From NCBI RefSeq assembly GCF_003955715.1, contig NZ_CP034463.1:8990001-9054000 (forward strand): 64,000 nucleotides of DNA, written 5' to 3'. The notes below the pieces were generated by a model. The model saw nothing but the letters and a program-made list of their open reading frames with translations, ran no database searches and had not been told where the DNA came from. The DNA comes from Streptomyces aquilus. GTDB taxonomy: Bacteria > Actinomycetota > Actinomycetes > Streptomycetales > Streptomycetaceae. The position numbers were made by a program, and so were the translations under genes. Positions 18,864 to 26,671 of the stretch are shown here, one piece after another. Every line of letters begins with the position of its first letter. The first letter of the stretch is position 1.

Positions 18864-19301
18864 TCAGGACAGGGCGTGCCAGGCCCGGGACAGGGCCTGG
18901 CGGAACTGCTCGGTCTGGTGCGCGGTGAGATCGCGGACCATCCGCTCCTCCAGCTCACGGACCGGCTCCTCGTGCCGCGCGAGCAGCTCGCGCCCGGCGT
19001 CGGTCAGCAGGATCAGCAGCTCCCGGCGATTGCGCGGATTGCGCTCCCGGCGCACCAGCTCGCGGTTCTCCAGCGACCGGACGAGGTCGGCGATCGACTG
19101 GGCCGTGACGAAGGAGTCGCGCGCGAGCTGCGCGGCCGACAGTCCGTCGTGTCGCTCCAGGACGGTCAGCGCGGTGTACTGGAGTGCCGTGATCCCGGAC
19201 GGCCTGACCAGCTCGTCGAGGTGGGACCGGACGACGAGTTCCACTTGTTTGACCATGTAGAGCAGGGACGGGGCCGTCTTGGTCGCCTGGGTGTCGAGCA
19301 T
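18864..19301 (-). CDS. MarR-family repressor
   Basis: 145 aa. A winged-helix dimer with the recognition region LSAAQLARDSFVTAQSIADLVRSLENRELVRRERNPRNRR. It is divergent from an aldehyde/alcohol dehydrogenase pair. The 115-bp gap holds two near-identical palindromes (19321-19335 and 19368-19380), so it very likely represses both itself and the dehydrogenases and responds to an aromatic or aldehyde ligand. A TAGGGT -10 box is 6 nt before the ATG on this strand, predicting a leaderless message. Confidence 0.88.
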   Translation of the reverse strand: MLDTQATKTAPSLLYMVKQVELVVRSHLDELVRPSGITALQYTALTVLERHDGLSAAQLARDSFVTAQSIADLVRSLENRELVRRERNPRNRRELLILLTDAGRELLARHEEPVRELEERMVRDLTAHQTEQFRQALSRAWHALS

Positions 19302-19307
19302 GACTTC

Positions 19308-19335
19308 ACCCTAGGGCATTGACAGGAAACCTGTC
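19308..19335 (-). promoter_or_regulatory. MarR promoter -10 (TAGGGT) and overlapping operator O1
   Basis: On the minus strand TAGGGT (19313-19308) lies 6 nt before the ATG at 19301. The palindrome GACAGG-aaa-CCTGTC (19321-19335) falls in its -10/-35 spacer, so bound repressor would block autotranscription. Confidence 0.6.
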
Positions 19336-19366
19336 TGTAATGAGACTGCCGACATACCTGCGAACC

Positions 19367-19380
19367 GACAGGAATCCTGT
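19367..19380. promoter_or_regulatory. MarR operator O2 (ACAGGA-a-TCCTGT)
   Basis: A perfect 13-bp palindrome at 19368-19380, sharing ACAGGAA..CCTGT with O1; the centres are 46 bp apart. It lies about 40 bp upstream of the aldehyde dehydrogenase start at 19417. Confidence 0.65.
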
Positions 19381-19416
19381 TGGTTGAAATCTTGGCAATG
19401 AGGCTGAGGAGTGGTG

Positions 19417-20871
19417 ATGACCACCTTCGAGATCGAACCCGGGCGGCTGTTCATCGGGGGACAGTGGCGCGAGGCCGCCGACGGGGCGCGCACCGAGGTG
19501 GTCGACCCGTCGCGGGGCGCGGTCGTCACCACCGTCGCGGAGGCGGGCGCCGCCGACGTGGACGCGGCCGTGCGCGCCGCGCGGGAGGCCTACGACGACG
19601 GCTCCTGGTCCGGCCTCAGCGGCCGGGAGCGCGGCCGGGTGCTGCACCGCATCGCCGAGCTCATCCGGGAGAACGCCGACGACATCGCCCGCCTGGAGAG
19701 CCTCGACGTCGGCAAGCCGATCACGCTCGCCCATGCCGTCGACGTCACCAACGCGGCCAACGACTACGAGCACTTCGCCGCCCTCGCCCACTCCCTGCAC
19801 GGCTCCCACCGCGACACCCCCATGAACGCCCTCGCCTACACCCGGCGCGAGCCGCTCGGTGTGGTCGCCGCGATCACGCCGTTCAACTTCCCCCTGATCC
19901 TGGCCGGTTCGAAGATCGCCCCGGCGCTCGCTGCGGGCAACACGGTCGTGCACAAGCCCGCCGACGAGACCCCGCTCAGCGCGCTCTACATGGCCGAGCT
20001 GTTCCAGCGGGCCGGTGTCCCCGACGGCGTGGTCAATGTCGTCACCGGCGCCGGGCCGGTCGCCGGAGAGGCCCTCCTGCGGCACAGCGGCGTCGACAAG
20101 ATCGCCTTCACCGGCTCCACCGCGGTCGGCCGGCACGCCGCGAGCGTCGCCGGGGAGAACCTCAAGCCCGTCACCATGGAACTGGGCGGCAACGCGGCCC
20201 ACATCGTCTTCGAGGACGCCGACCTGGAACAGGCCGTCGGCGCGATCATCAAGGCCTTCGTCTTCAACTCCGGGCAGTTCTGCATGGGCGGCCCGCGCCT
20301 GCTGGTGGCCCGCTCCGTCTACAGCACCCTGCTCGGCATCCTCGAACAGGCCGTGCCCGGCGTGCCGTTGGGCGATCCGCGGCAGCCGGAGACGGTCGTC
20401 GGCCCGATGGCGGGGGAGAAGCACCTCAAGAAGGTCGAGGAGTACGTCGAACTCGCCCGCAAGGAAGGCGGCCGCATCGTCTGCGGCGGCGAACGCCTCG
20501 ACCTGGACGGCGGCTACTACTACAAGCCCACCGTCATCGCCGACCTCCCCAACGACTCCCGGGTGATCCAGGAGGAGATCTTCGGCCCGGTCCTCACCGT
20601 GCAGCCCTTCGACTCCGAGGACGAGGCCGTCCGCCTCGCCAACTCCACGCCGTACGGCCTGGCTTCGGGCATCCAGACCAGCAACCTCGCCCGTGCCCAC
20701 CGCGTCGCCGACCGGCTCCAGGCGGGCATCGTCTGGGTCAACGACTGGGCGATGCTCGACCCCGCGGTCCCCTTCGGCGGCGTCAAGGACTCCGGCTTCG
20801 GCCGCGAGTACGGCCCCGAGGCGCTCGCCTCCTACACCAAGGTCAAGTCCGTCGTCGTCTCGCTCGGCTGA
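19417..20871 (+). CDS. Aldehyde dehydrogenase
   Basis: 484 aa NAD(P)+-dependent enzyme oxidising an aldehyde to the acid. Signatures are ITPFNFPL (cofactor entry), FTGSTAVGR, ELGGNAAHIV (general-base Glu) and NSGQFCMGG (nucleophile Cys). The ATG at 19417 is preferred to the GTG at 19411 because GAGGA is then 6 nt away. It is followed after 40 bp by a zinc alcohol dehydrogenase, so alcohol to aldehyde to acid conversion is likely, under the divergent MarR repressor. The pairing resembles benzyl alcohol/benzaldehyde modules; the substrate is inferred only. Confidence 0.9.
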   Translation: MTTFEIEPGRLFIGGQWREAADGARTEVVDPSRGAVVTTVAEAGAADVDAAVRAAREAYDDGSWSGLSGRERGRVLHRIAELIRENADDIARLESLDVGKPITLAHAVDVTNAANDYEHFAALAHSLHGSHRDTPMNALAYTRREPLGVVAAITPFNFPLILAGSKIAPALAAGNTVVHKPADETPLSALYMAELFQRAGVPDGVVNVVTGAGPVAGEALLRHSGVDKIAFTGSTAVGRHAASVAGENLKPVTMELGGNAAHIVFEDADLEQAVGAIIKAFVFNSGQFCMGGPRLLVARSVYSTLLGILEQAVPGVPLGDPRQPETVVGPMAGEKHLKKVEEYVELARKEGGRIVCGGERLDLDGGYYYKPTVIADLPNDSRVIQEEIFGPVLTVQPFDSEDEAVRLANSTPYGLASGIQTSNLARAHRVADRLQAGIVWVNDWAMLDPAVPFGGVKDSGFGREYGPEALASYTKVKSVVVSLG

Positions 20872-20911
20872 ACCGCCCCGAACCGGCTGCAAAGACAAGG
20901 GAGTTCGTACG

Positions 20912-22018
20912 ATGTCCATCCCCACCCGTGCCGCGGTCGTCGAGTCCGGCGGGGCGCCCTTCACCCTCGCCGACGTCGAGCTCGACGAGCCGGGGCCCCG
21001 CGAGGCGGTCGTCCGCATGGTGGCCACCGGGCTCTGTCACACCGACCTCGGGGTCGCGAGCGGCGGCCTGCCCTTCCCGCTGCCCGGGGTGCTCGGCCAC
21101 GAAGGCGCCGGGATCGTCGAGGCCGTGGGCCCGGCCGTCACCGGGGTCGCGCCGGGCGACCACGTCGTGCTGTCGTTCACGTCCTGCGGCTCCTGCCGCA
21201 ACTGCGACGGCGGCCACCCGGCGTACTGCGCCACCTGGCTGCCGCTCAACCTCATCGGCGGCCGACGGGCCGACGGCAGCAGCACCATCAGCCGGGGCGG
21301 CGAACCGCTGGGCGGCCACTTCTTCGGCCAGTCCTCCTTCGCCGAACGCGCGTTGGTGGACGAGCGCAGCCTCGTGAAGGTCGACCCCGAGGTGCCGCTG
21401 ACCTCGATCGCCCCGCTGGGCTGCGGAGTGCAGACCGGCGTCGGCGCGGTCTGGAACGTCCTGAAGCCGGACACCGGCAGCACGGTCGTCGTCCTCGGCG
21501 CCGGAGCGGTCGGCCTGTCCGCGGTCATGGCCGCCGCCCTGACCCCCGCCACGACGATCGTCGCCGTCGACCGGGTCGGCGAACGCCTCGCACTGGCACG
21601 GGAGTTGGGCGCCACCCATGTGGTGAACGCCGGTGACGACGACCTCGGCAAGGCCCTCGCCGAGATCACCGGCGGCCAGGGGGCCGACGGTGTCGTCGAG
21701 ACCACCGGCAACGTCGGCGTGCTCCGCCAGGGCGTGGACGCGCTCGGCGCCCGCGGCACCCTGGTCGTCGTCGGCGCCCCGCCGTTCGGCACCGAAGTCG
21801 CCCTGGACGTCAACGGGTTGCTCGGCGGCAAGAGGGTCGTCGGTCTGACCCTCGGTGACGCCGAGACGCAGTCCTTCATCCCCGCCCTGGTCCGGATGGT
21901 GAAGGAGGGACGGCTCCCGCTGCACCGCCTGATCAGCACGTACGCGTTCGCGGACATCGACCGGGCGGTGCGGGACATGGGCACGGGCAAGGCGATCAAG
22001 CCCGTGCTGACCTTCTGA
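20912..22018 (+). CDS. Zinc-dependent alcohol dehydrogenase (aryl-alcohol type)
   Basis: 368 aa MDR-family enzyme. Catalytic zinc ligands are C-H-T-D (GLCHTDLG), GHEGAG and C in LGCGVQTG. The structural zinc set is CGSCRNCDGGHPAYC. The NAD site is GAGAVGLSAV. The group resembles benzyl/aryl alcohol dehydrogenases. The ATG at 20912 follows AAGGGAG and a 40-bp gap after the aldehyde dehydrogenase. The stop is followed immediately by a 20-bp tandem repeat derived from the end of the convergent gene. Confidence 0.9.
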   Translation: MSIPTRAAVVESGGAPFTLADVELDEPGPREAVVRMVATGLCHTDLGVASGGLPFPLPGVLGHEGAGIVEAVGPAVTGVAPGDHVVLSFTSCGSCRNCDGGHPAYCATWLPLNLIGGRRADGSSTISRGGEPLGGHFFGQSSFAERALVDERSLVKVDPEVPLTSIAPLGCGVQTGVGAVWNVLKPDTGSTVVVLGAGAVGLSAVMAAALTPATTIVAVDRVGERLALARELGATHVVNAGDDDLGKALAEITGGQGADGVVETTGNVGVLRQGVDALGARGTLVVVGAPPFGTEVALDVNGLLGGKRVVGLTLGDAETQSFIPALVRMVKEGRLPLHRLISTYAFADIDRAVRDMGTGKAIKPVLTF

Positions 22019-22077
22019 GTCAGTCCGTCACCCAGGACGTCAGTCCGTCACCCAGGACGTCAGTCCGTCACCAGGAC
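22019..22077. repeat. 20-bp tandem repeat, 2.9 copies, overlapping a gene end
   Basis: GTCAGTCCGTCACCCAGGAC at 22019 and 22039, then a third copy at 22059 lacking one C. The third copy contains the stop codon and last codons of the minus-strand oxidoreductase, so the two outer copies are duplicates of that gene's 3' end. It looks like a recent slippage event. Confidence 0.9.
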
Positions 22078-23010
22078 CAGCTTGCCCGTGGTCCGGCCGG
22101 TGTCGCCGAGGGCGTGTGCCTCGGCGGCGTCGGCCAGCGGGAAGGTGCCGGCGATCGTGGGACGCAGCTTCCCCGCCTCGACCAGTTCGGCGATCGCCGC
22201 CATCCCGCTGTGCGAGGCGTCGACCAGCATGCGCAGCGCCCGGACACCGAGCCGCTCGGCCTCCTCGTAGAACTCGTTCGAGCCCACCGGCAGGATCGAC
22301 ACGACGATCCCGCCCGGCCGCAGCACCCGCAGCGAGCGCACGGACGTGTCACCGCCGAGGGTGTCGAGGACGACGTCGACGTCCTTGACCGCCTCGGCGA
22401 AGTCCGTCTCCCGGTAGTCGATCGTCTCGTCCACGCCCAGCCCGCGCAGGAACTCGTGCTTGCCCGCGCTCGCCGTGCCGATCACGTACGCGCCCCGCGC
22501 CTTGGCGATCTGCGCCGCGACATGCCCGACGCCGCCGGCCGCCGCGTGGATCAGCACCCGCTGGCCCGGCTGGATGTCGGCGTACTCCACCAGCGCCTGC
22601 CAGGCGGTCAGGGAGACCAGCGGCAGCGCGCCCGCCTCGGTGTGGTCGATCGAGGCCGGCTTGTGCGCGAACCAGCGCGCCGGGCCGGTGACGTACTCGG
22701 CGTGCGAACCGTGGCCGTACGGGTACGACAGCATGCCGAACACCTCGTCGCCCGGCTGGAACCGGGCGACGCCGATCCCGACCGCCTCGACCACGCCGGA
22801 GACGTCCCAGCCCAGGACGAAGGGCGGCTCGCCCAGGAAGCCGCCGGTGGCGCGGTGCTTCCAGTCGGTGGGGTTGACCCCGGCGGCCCGGACCCGGACC
22901 AGTACCTCGTTCGTACGCGGCTCGGGCCGCTCCAGCTCCACTTCCCTGAGGACCTCGGGACCGCCGAGGACGTCCTGGCTGATGGCTCGCATCGTCTTCA
23001 CAGTGCTCAT
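22060..23010 (-). CDS. NADPH:quinone reductase-like MDR oxidoreductase
   Basis: 316 aa zinc-free MDR protein. The N-terminal catalytic fold has VRVRAAGVNPTDWKHR. The nucleotide site is VLIHAAAGGVGHVAAQIAKARGAYVIGTAS, the AAxGGVG pattern of quinone oxidoreductases. It reduces quinones or enones with NADPH. The ATG at 23010 is preferred to an upstream TTG. It is divergent from a GlxA-type AraC regulator (71-bp gap with a palindrome), which may control it. The 3' end is duplicated downstream. Confidence 0.88.
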   Translation of the reverse strand: MSTVKTMRAISQDVLGGPEVLREVELERPEPRTNEVLVRVRAAGVNPTDWKHRATGGFLGEPPFVLGWDVSGVVEAVGIGVARFQPGDEVFGMLSYPYGHGSHAEYVTGPARWFAHKPASIDHTEAGALPLVSLTAWQALVEYADIQPGQRVLIHAAAGGVGHVAAQIAKARGAYVIGTASAGKHEFLRGLGVDETIDYRETDFAEAVKDVDVVLDTLGGDTSVRSLRVLRPGGIVVSILPVGSNEFYEEAERLGVRALRMLVDASHSGMAAIAELVEAGKLRPTIAGTFPLADAAEAHALGDTGRTTGKLVLVTD

Positions 23011-23047
23011 GGTCAACCAGCCTGCCGGGGCCCGCCTCCTCGGAAAA

Positions 23048-23061
23048 TGGCATGATTGCCA
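23048..23061. promoter_or_regulatory. Palindrome TGGCA-tgat-TGCCA in divergent promoter
   Basis: Perfect 5-bp arms with a 4-nt spacer between the oxidoreductase and GlxA-type regulator starts, located 9 bp upstream of the regulator's TAGAAT. It is a candidate operator for the regulator; inferred. Confidence 0.45.
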
Positions 23062-23069
23062 ACCTTCGA

Positions 23070-23075
23070 TAGAAT
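23070..23075 (+). promoter_or_regulatory. -10 box TAGAAT, probable leaderless start
   Basis: TAGAAT ends 6 nt before the ATG at 23082; there is no ribosome site. One of several start regions in this window with the same geometry. Confidence 0.5.
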
Positions 23076-23081
23076 CGTGCC

Positions 23082-24038
23082 ATGAGTGCGCAGCAGCGGG
23101 TCGAAAGAGTCGTGGTCCTGGCCCTGGAGGGCGTCTACCCCTTCGAGCTGGGCATCCCCAGCCGGATCTTCGGCGCCGCCGACGGGCACTACGAGGTGCT
23201 GACGTGCAGCGTCGACGGCCGGCCGGTGCGCAGCAACGCGGACTTCACGATCGGGGTCGAGCACGGCCCGGAGATCCTCGCGACGGCCGACACCGTGGTG
23301 GTCGCCTCCATGGCCGCGGAGCACATCCCCACCGAGCTGCCCGCCGAGGTCGCCGCCGCGCTCGCGCTCATCCCCCCGGACGCCCGCATCGTGTCCATCT
23401 GCACGGCGGCCTTCGTGCTCGCGGCGGCCGGCCTGCTGAAGGGCCGCAGGGCCACCACGCACTGGCAGGTGACCGAGGCGCTCCGGCGGCTCCACCCGGA
23501 CGTCGAGCTGGACCCGGACGTCCTGTTCGTCCACGACGGCCGCATCCTCACCTCGGCCGGCGCGGCCTCCGGCGTGGACGTCTGCCTCCACATCGTCCGC
23601 ACCGACCACGGCAGCGAGCTGGCCAACACGGTGGCCCGGCGCTGTGTCGTGCCGCCGTTCCGCGACGGAGGGCAGGCGCAGTACATCGAACAGCCCGTGC
23701 CGGAGAGCGGGGCGACCAGCACCGCCGCCACGCGCGAGTGGGTCCTGACCCGCCTCGACGAGCCCCTCGCCCTGACCGACCTCGCCGCCCACGCCAGGAT
23801 GAGCCTGCGCACCTTCGCCCGCCGCTTCCACGACGAGGTGGGCGTCAGCCCCGGCCGCTGGCTGATCCAGCAGCGCGTGGCCCGCGCCCGTCACCTGCTC
23901 GAGTCCAGCGATCTGTCGGTGGACCAGATCGCCGGGGCGGTCGGCTTCGCCACCGGCGCCTCGCTGCGCCAGCACCTGCACGCGGCGATCGGGGTGTCGC
24001 CGCAGGCGTACCGGCGTACGTTCCAGGCAGCCCGCTGA
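23082..24038 (+). CDS. GlxA-family transcriptional regulator (DJ-1/PfpI + AraC HTH)
   Basis: 318 aa. The N-terminal ~170 residues are a DJ-1/PfpI-like (amidotransferase-fold) domain, with VVVASMAAEHIP and VSICTAAFVLAAAGLLKGRRATTHW, where the nucleophile-position Cys is present (SICTAA). The C-terminal ~100 residues are two AraC HTHs (LAAHARMSLRTFARRFHDEVG, VDQIAGAVGFATGASLRQHLHAAIGVSPQAYR). It senses an unknown metabolite and probably controls the divergent MDR oxidoreductase. The -10 box position suggests leaderless translation. Confidence 0.9.
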   Translation: MSAQQRVERVVVLALEGVYPFELGIPSRIFGAADGHYEVLTCSVDGRPVRSNADFTIGVEHGPEILATADTVVVASMAAEHIPTELPAEVAAALALIPPDARIVSICTAAFVLAAAGLLKGRRATTHWQVTEALRRLHPDVELDPDVLFVHDGRILTSAGAASGVDVCLHIVRTDHGSELANTVARRCVVPPFRDGGQAQYIEQPVPESGATSTAATREWVLTRLDEPLALTDLAAHARMSLRTFARRFHDEVGVSPGRWLIQQRVARARHLLESSDLSVDQIAGAVGFATGASLRQHLHAAIGVSPQAYRRTFQAAR

Positions 24039-24099
24039 ACGTTTCCCCGCACGGCCGCGTCGGAGGAACGGAACGACAGCGGGTGAACAAGGGGTGGGG

Positions 24100-24954
24100 A
24101 TGCGCAGAGGACTCGTGGCCGTGGCGGTGCTGGTGGCCGTGGCGGCGGTGGGATGCGGTGATGCCGAGGGCGACCTCGTGGTCGAGGGCACGGCCCCGCC
24201 CACGCCTTACAGCGGGCCGCTCCACATCCCCGGCAAGGACTGGGACGAGGAGAAGGACGACCGCTCCGACCTCGTGAACACCGGCGCCGCGGCCCGCGCG
24301 CTGGAGTGCGACTGGTCGATCGACACGGCCGGCGGCAGCGAGCCGTGGAGCGAGGGCGACGGGGGAGAGACGCCGGAGGAGGGGCTGAAGGCGTACTTCG
24401 ACATCGAGCAGCCCGGCGTGCCGCGGGAGGGCTACCGGGTGGAGCGCAAGGAGGGCGGCCGCGTCCTGTTCTCGTACGACGTCGGCGGCCGGACCAAAGT
24501 GGCCGTCATCGTCGCCAAGGACCAGAAGAACAGGCCCGGTTGGGGACCCGAGACCAGCGCCGCCTGCGATCCCGCGGAGTTCGAGCCCAGTTTCACCGAC
24601 TCCCAGGACTACGAGATCTGGACGGACCGCAGCGGCAGGCGGGTGCCGCTCACCGTCATCAGCAGCTCGGTCGGCTCCGCCCATTGCGACTGGCAGGACG
24701 CGCACTTCCTGGGTCTGGGCGAGGGCAGGGACGGCAGGACCTACGCCCGCGATCCGCACGGGGTGCTCGGTGACGAGATGCTGCTGGGTGAGTACGACGG
24801 CGACGTCCCGATGCCCGCCGACGCGCGCGACACCGGATACCGGCTGCGCGACTGGCAGTTGTGGCTCTCCGGCGACGAGAAGGTGGCCTACGTGCGCACG
24901 TCCGACGGCGTGGAGGCCTGGCCGCGGGTGAAGGACGGCATGCTCTGCAAGTGA
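24100..24954 (+). CDS. Putative secreted lipoprotein
   Basis: 284 aa. A lipoprotein signal ends in the lipobox AAVGC (Cys near residue 19), so it should be lipid-anchored on the outer face of the membrane. The mature part is acidic, with no recognised domain, and holds four cysteines that could form disulfides (CDWSI, CDPAEF, CDWQDAHF, MLCK). The ATG at 24100 follows GGGGTGGGG; the GTG at 24094 is possible. The function is unknown. It is convergent with the TetR gene, 4 bp apart. Confidence 0.75.
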   Translation: MRRGLVAVAVLVAVAAVGCGDAEGDLVVEGTAPPTPYSGPLHIPGKDWDEEKDDRSDLVNTGAAARALECDWSIDTAGGSEPWSEGDGGETPEEGLKAYFDIEQPGVPREGYRVERKEGGRVLFSYDVGGRTKVAVIVAKDQKNRPGWGPETSAACDPAEFEPSFTDSQDYEIWTDRSGRRVPLTVISSSVGSAHCDWQDAHFLGLGEGRDGRTYARDPHGVLGDEMLLGEYDGDVPMPADARDTGYRLRDWQLWLSGDEKVAYVRTSDGVEAWPRVKDGMLCK

Positions 24955-24958
24955 ACCG

Positions 24959-25516
24959 TCACCGGCTCGCGTGCAGGGCGACCAGCAACTGCCAGACCTG
25001 GTCGGCGATGTCACCCGCGTCACCGTCCAGCAGGCCGTGCAGCCAGTCGGCCAGCACCCCGGCGAAGGTGGCGGCGACCGCCGACGCCACCAGCGGCGCG
25101 TCCGCGGCGCCCGCCAGTTCCCGCTCGCGCAGGCTGTAGGCCCGCAGGTCCCGGTGCAGCACCCGGCCCAGCGGACCGCCGCCGCCCGGGCTCAACAGGG
25201 CCCGGTACAGCCCGGCGTGCGGGGCGAGCGAGGCGAAGAACTCCGGGAGCGCGGGCGGCGCGTGCACCGGGTCGGGCCGGCCGCGCCAGGCGTGCAGCGC
25301 CTCCACGGCCTCGCGTACGACATCGGCGCAGGCGTCGACGGCCAGGGCCTCCAGGTCGGCGTAGTGGACGTAGAACGTGGCCCGGCCGACCCCCGCCCGG
25401 CGCACCAGGGCGGCCACCCCGACCTCGGCGAGCGGGCGTTCGGCGCACTCGGCGAGCAGTGCCCGGCGCAGCTTCTCGCGGGTCCGGGCCGCCCGCGGGT
25501 CCTCGGCGGCCGTCAC
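24959..25516 (-). CDS. TetR-family regulator
   Basis: 185 aa. The N-terminal HTH is TREKLRRALLAECAERPLAEVGVAALVRRAGVGRATFYVHYADLEAL, followed by a helical ligand domain. It is the second gene of an operon: its GTG overlaps the stop of the DUF1304 gene (GTGA). Twin 14-bp operators upstream of the DUF1304 gene (25906-25940) make autoregulated repression of the two-gene operon likely. Confidence 0.88.
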   Translation of the reverse strand: MTAAEDPRAARTREKLRRALLAECAERPLAEVGVAALVRRAGVGRATFYVHYADLEALAVDACADVVREAVEALHAWRGRPDPVHAPPALPEFFASLAPHAGLYRALLSPGGGGPLGRVLHRDLRAYSLRERELAGAADAPLVASAVAATFAGVLADWLHGLLDGDAGDIADQVWQLLVALHASR

Positions 25517-25875
25517 CGCGCCAGCAGGACCGCGCCCAGCGCCAGCGCACCCGGCAGGGCCTGCGCGACGAGGATGCGGACGTTGGCGGTGACCGCGCCG
25601 TACACACCCGCCACGATCACGCACGACAGGAAGAAGACCTGGGCGCGGAAGCCGGTCGGGTCGGCGGCGATCAGGCCCCAGACCAGGCCGGCCGCGAGAA
25701 AGCCGTTGTAGAGACCCTGGTTGGCGGCCATGGCGGCGGTCGCCTTGGCCATGTCCCGGTCGAAGCCGTGGAAGCGCATCCCCGGCTTCTTCTGCCACAG
25801 GAACATCTCCATCACCAGGATGTACGCGTGCAGCGCGGCCACCAGGCCCACCAGAACGTTCGCGACGGCTTCCAT
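25513..25875 (-). CDS. DUF1304 membrane protein
   Basis: 120 aa with four membrane helices. The DUF1304 pattern is visible: LVGLVAALHAYILVMEMFLW, then NQGLYNGFLAAGL, FFLSCVIVAGVYGAVT. The function is unknown; the family is often beside TetR regulators, as here. GAGGGAG precedes the ATG at 25875. The longer in-frame reading through the operators is rejected. Confidence 0.88.
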   Translation of the reverse strand: MEAVANVLVGLVAALHAYILVMEMFLWQKKPGMRFHGFDRDMAKATAAMAANQGLYNGFLAAGLVWGLIAADPTGFRAQVFFLSCVIVAGVYGAVTANVRILVAQALPGALALGAVLLAR

Positions 25876-25905
25876 GATCTCCCTCGATTGTCTGCGTCTA
25901 CTTGT

Positions 25906-25940
25906 TGGACAGGTGTCCACTATAGCTGGACAGGTGTCCA
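25906..25940 (-). promoter_or_regulatory. Twin TetR operators around a -10 box
   Basis: TGGACA-gg-TGTCCA occurs twice, identically, at 25906-25919 and 25927-25940. The centres are 21 bp apart, two helical turns. On the minus strand TATAGT (25924-25919) lies between them, so repressor dimers would flank the -10 region of the DUF1304-TetR operon. Confidence 0.75.
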
Positions 25941-25959
25941 GGATGTTGGAGGTGATCGC

Positions 25960-25965
25960 TAGGGT
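25960..25965 (+). promoter_or_regulatory. -10 box TAGGGT, probable leaderless start
   Basis: TAGGGT ends 6 nt before the ATG at 25972. The TetR operators are just upstream and may also affect this promoter. Confidence 0.5.
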
Positions 25966-25971
25966 GTGAGC

Positions 25972-26448
25972 ATGAGTGATCAGGGCGTGATCGTGCGGCG
26001 AGCCCGCACGGAGGACATACCGGGACTCGTCGCCTCCAGCGCGGGGCTCTTCGCGGAGGACGGCGGCACCCGCGACCCGGCCATCAACGTCAACTGGCCC
26101 CGGGAGCACGGCGCGGAGTCGTTCGCCGCCGCCATAGAGGACCCGACGCGGCTGGTGCTCGTGGTCGACCACGGCGGGCAGGTCGTCGGTCATCTGCTGG
26201 GCTCGGTGACCGGGCCGACGGACAAGCGGCTGGTCTCGTCGGCCACGCTGATCAGCATGTACGTCCTCCCGGCGCACCGGCGGGCCCGGGCCGGGGCCGG
26301 CCTGATGGGGGAGTTCCTCGCCTGGGCCAAGGGTGCGGGCGCCGAGCAGGTCGAGGTGACCGCCTACGCCGCCAACACGGACGCGATCCGCTTCTACGAA
26401 CGCAACGGCTTCGGCCCGCAGTTGCTCACTCTGCGCCGGACCCTTTGA
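25972..26448 (+). CDS. GNAT-family N-acetyltransferase
   Basis: 158 aa. The acetyl-CoA site is in LPAHRRARAGAGLMGEFLAWAKGAG (motif A, RxxGxG/A), followed by VEVTAYAANTDAIRFYERNGFGP (motif B). It transfers acetyl from acetyl-CoA to an unknown amine. The ATG at 25972 is chosen over the GTG at 25966 because of the -10 spacing. It is divergent from the DUF1304-TetR operon and may share its operators. Confidence 0.87.
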   Translation: MSDQGVIVRRARTEDIPGLVASSAGLFAEDGGTRDPAINVNWPREHGAESFAAAIEDPTRLVLVVDHGGQVVGHLLGSVTGPTDKRLVSSATLISMYVLPAHRRARAGAGLMGEFLAWAKGAGAEQVEVTAYAANTDAIRFYERNGFGPQLLTLRRTL

Positions 26449-26518
26449 CCGGAGTGGGGGTTTGTCGACTGTTCGATACTGGCTGAGCGTGACGGAACCC
26501 TCACCTCCGGCGGGCGCC

Positions 26519-26557
26519 GGGAGTTGATCCTTTCGGGTTCAAACCCGATAAGCTCCC
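26519..26557 (+). promoter_or_regulatory. Two-part hairpin resembling a tRNA acceptor/T-arm
   Basis: GGGAGTT (26519-26525) pairs with AGCTCCC (26551-26557; one G-U). Inside, TCGGGTT (26533-26539) pairs with AACCCGA (26542-26548), giving a TTCAAA loop. That resembles a tRNA T-arm one base short, without D or anticodon arms. It sits about 115 bp upstream of the conservon. It may be a leader structure or a tRNA-end remnant. The rest of 26449-26671 has no gene. Confidence 0.4.
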
Positions 26558-26671
26558 CTGCGGCGCTGCGAGTTGACCCGGTCGTGATCGGTCGTCTTGC
26601 GGTGCGCATTGGACAGTGCGCTCCCCCCTTGCACACCCCCCTGTTCGATCGTGTTGCCTCGAAGGATGCTG

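Noticed and set aside
19306..21027. A 573-codon frame antisense to the aldehyde dehydrogenase
   Set aside because: Antisense artefact; the plus frame has all aldehyde dehydrogenase signatures.
26533..26557. A tRNA gene
   Set aside because: Only an acceptor-like stem and a T-arm with a 6-nt loop are present; D and anticodon arms are missing.
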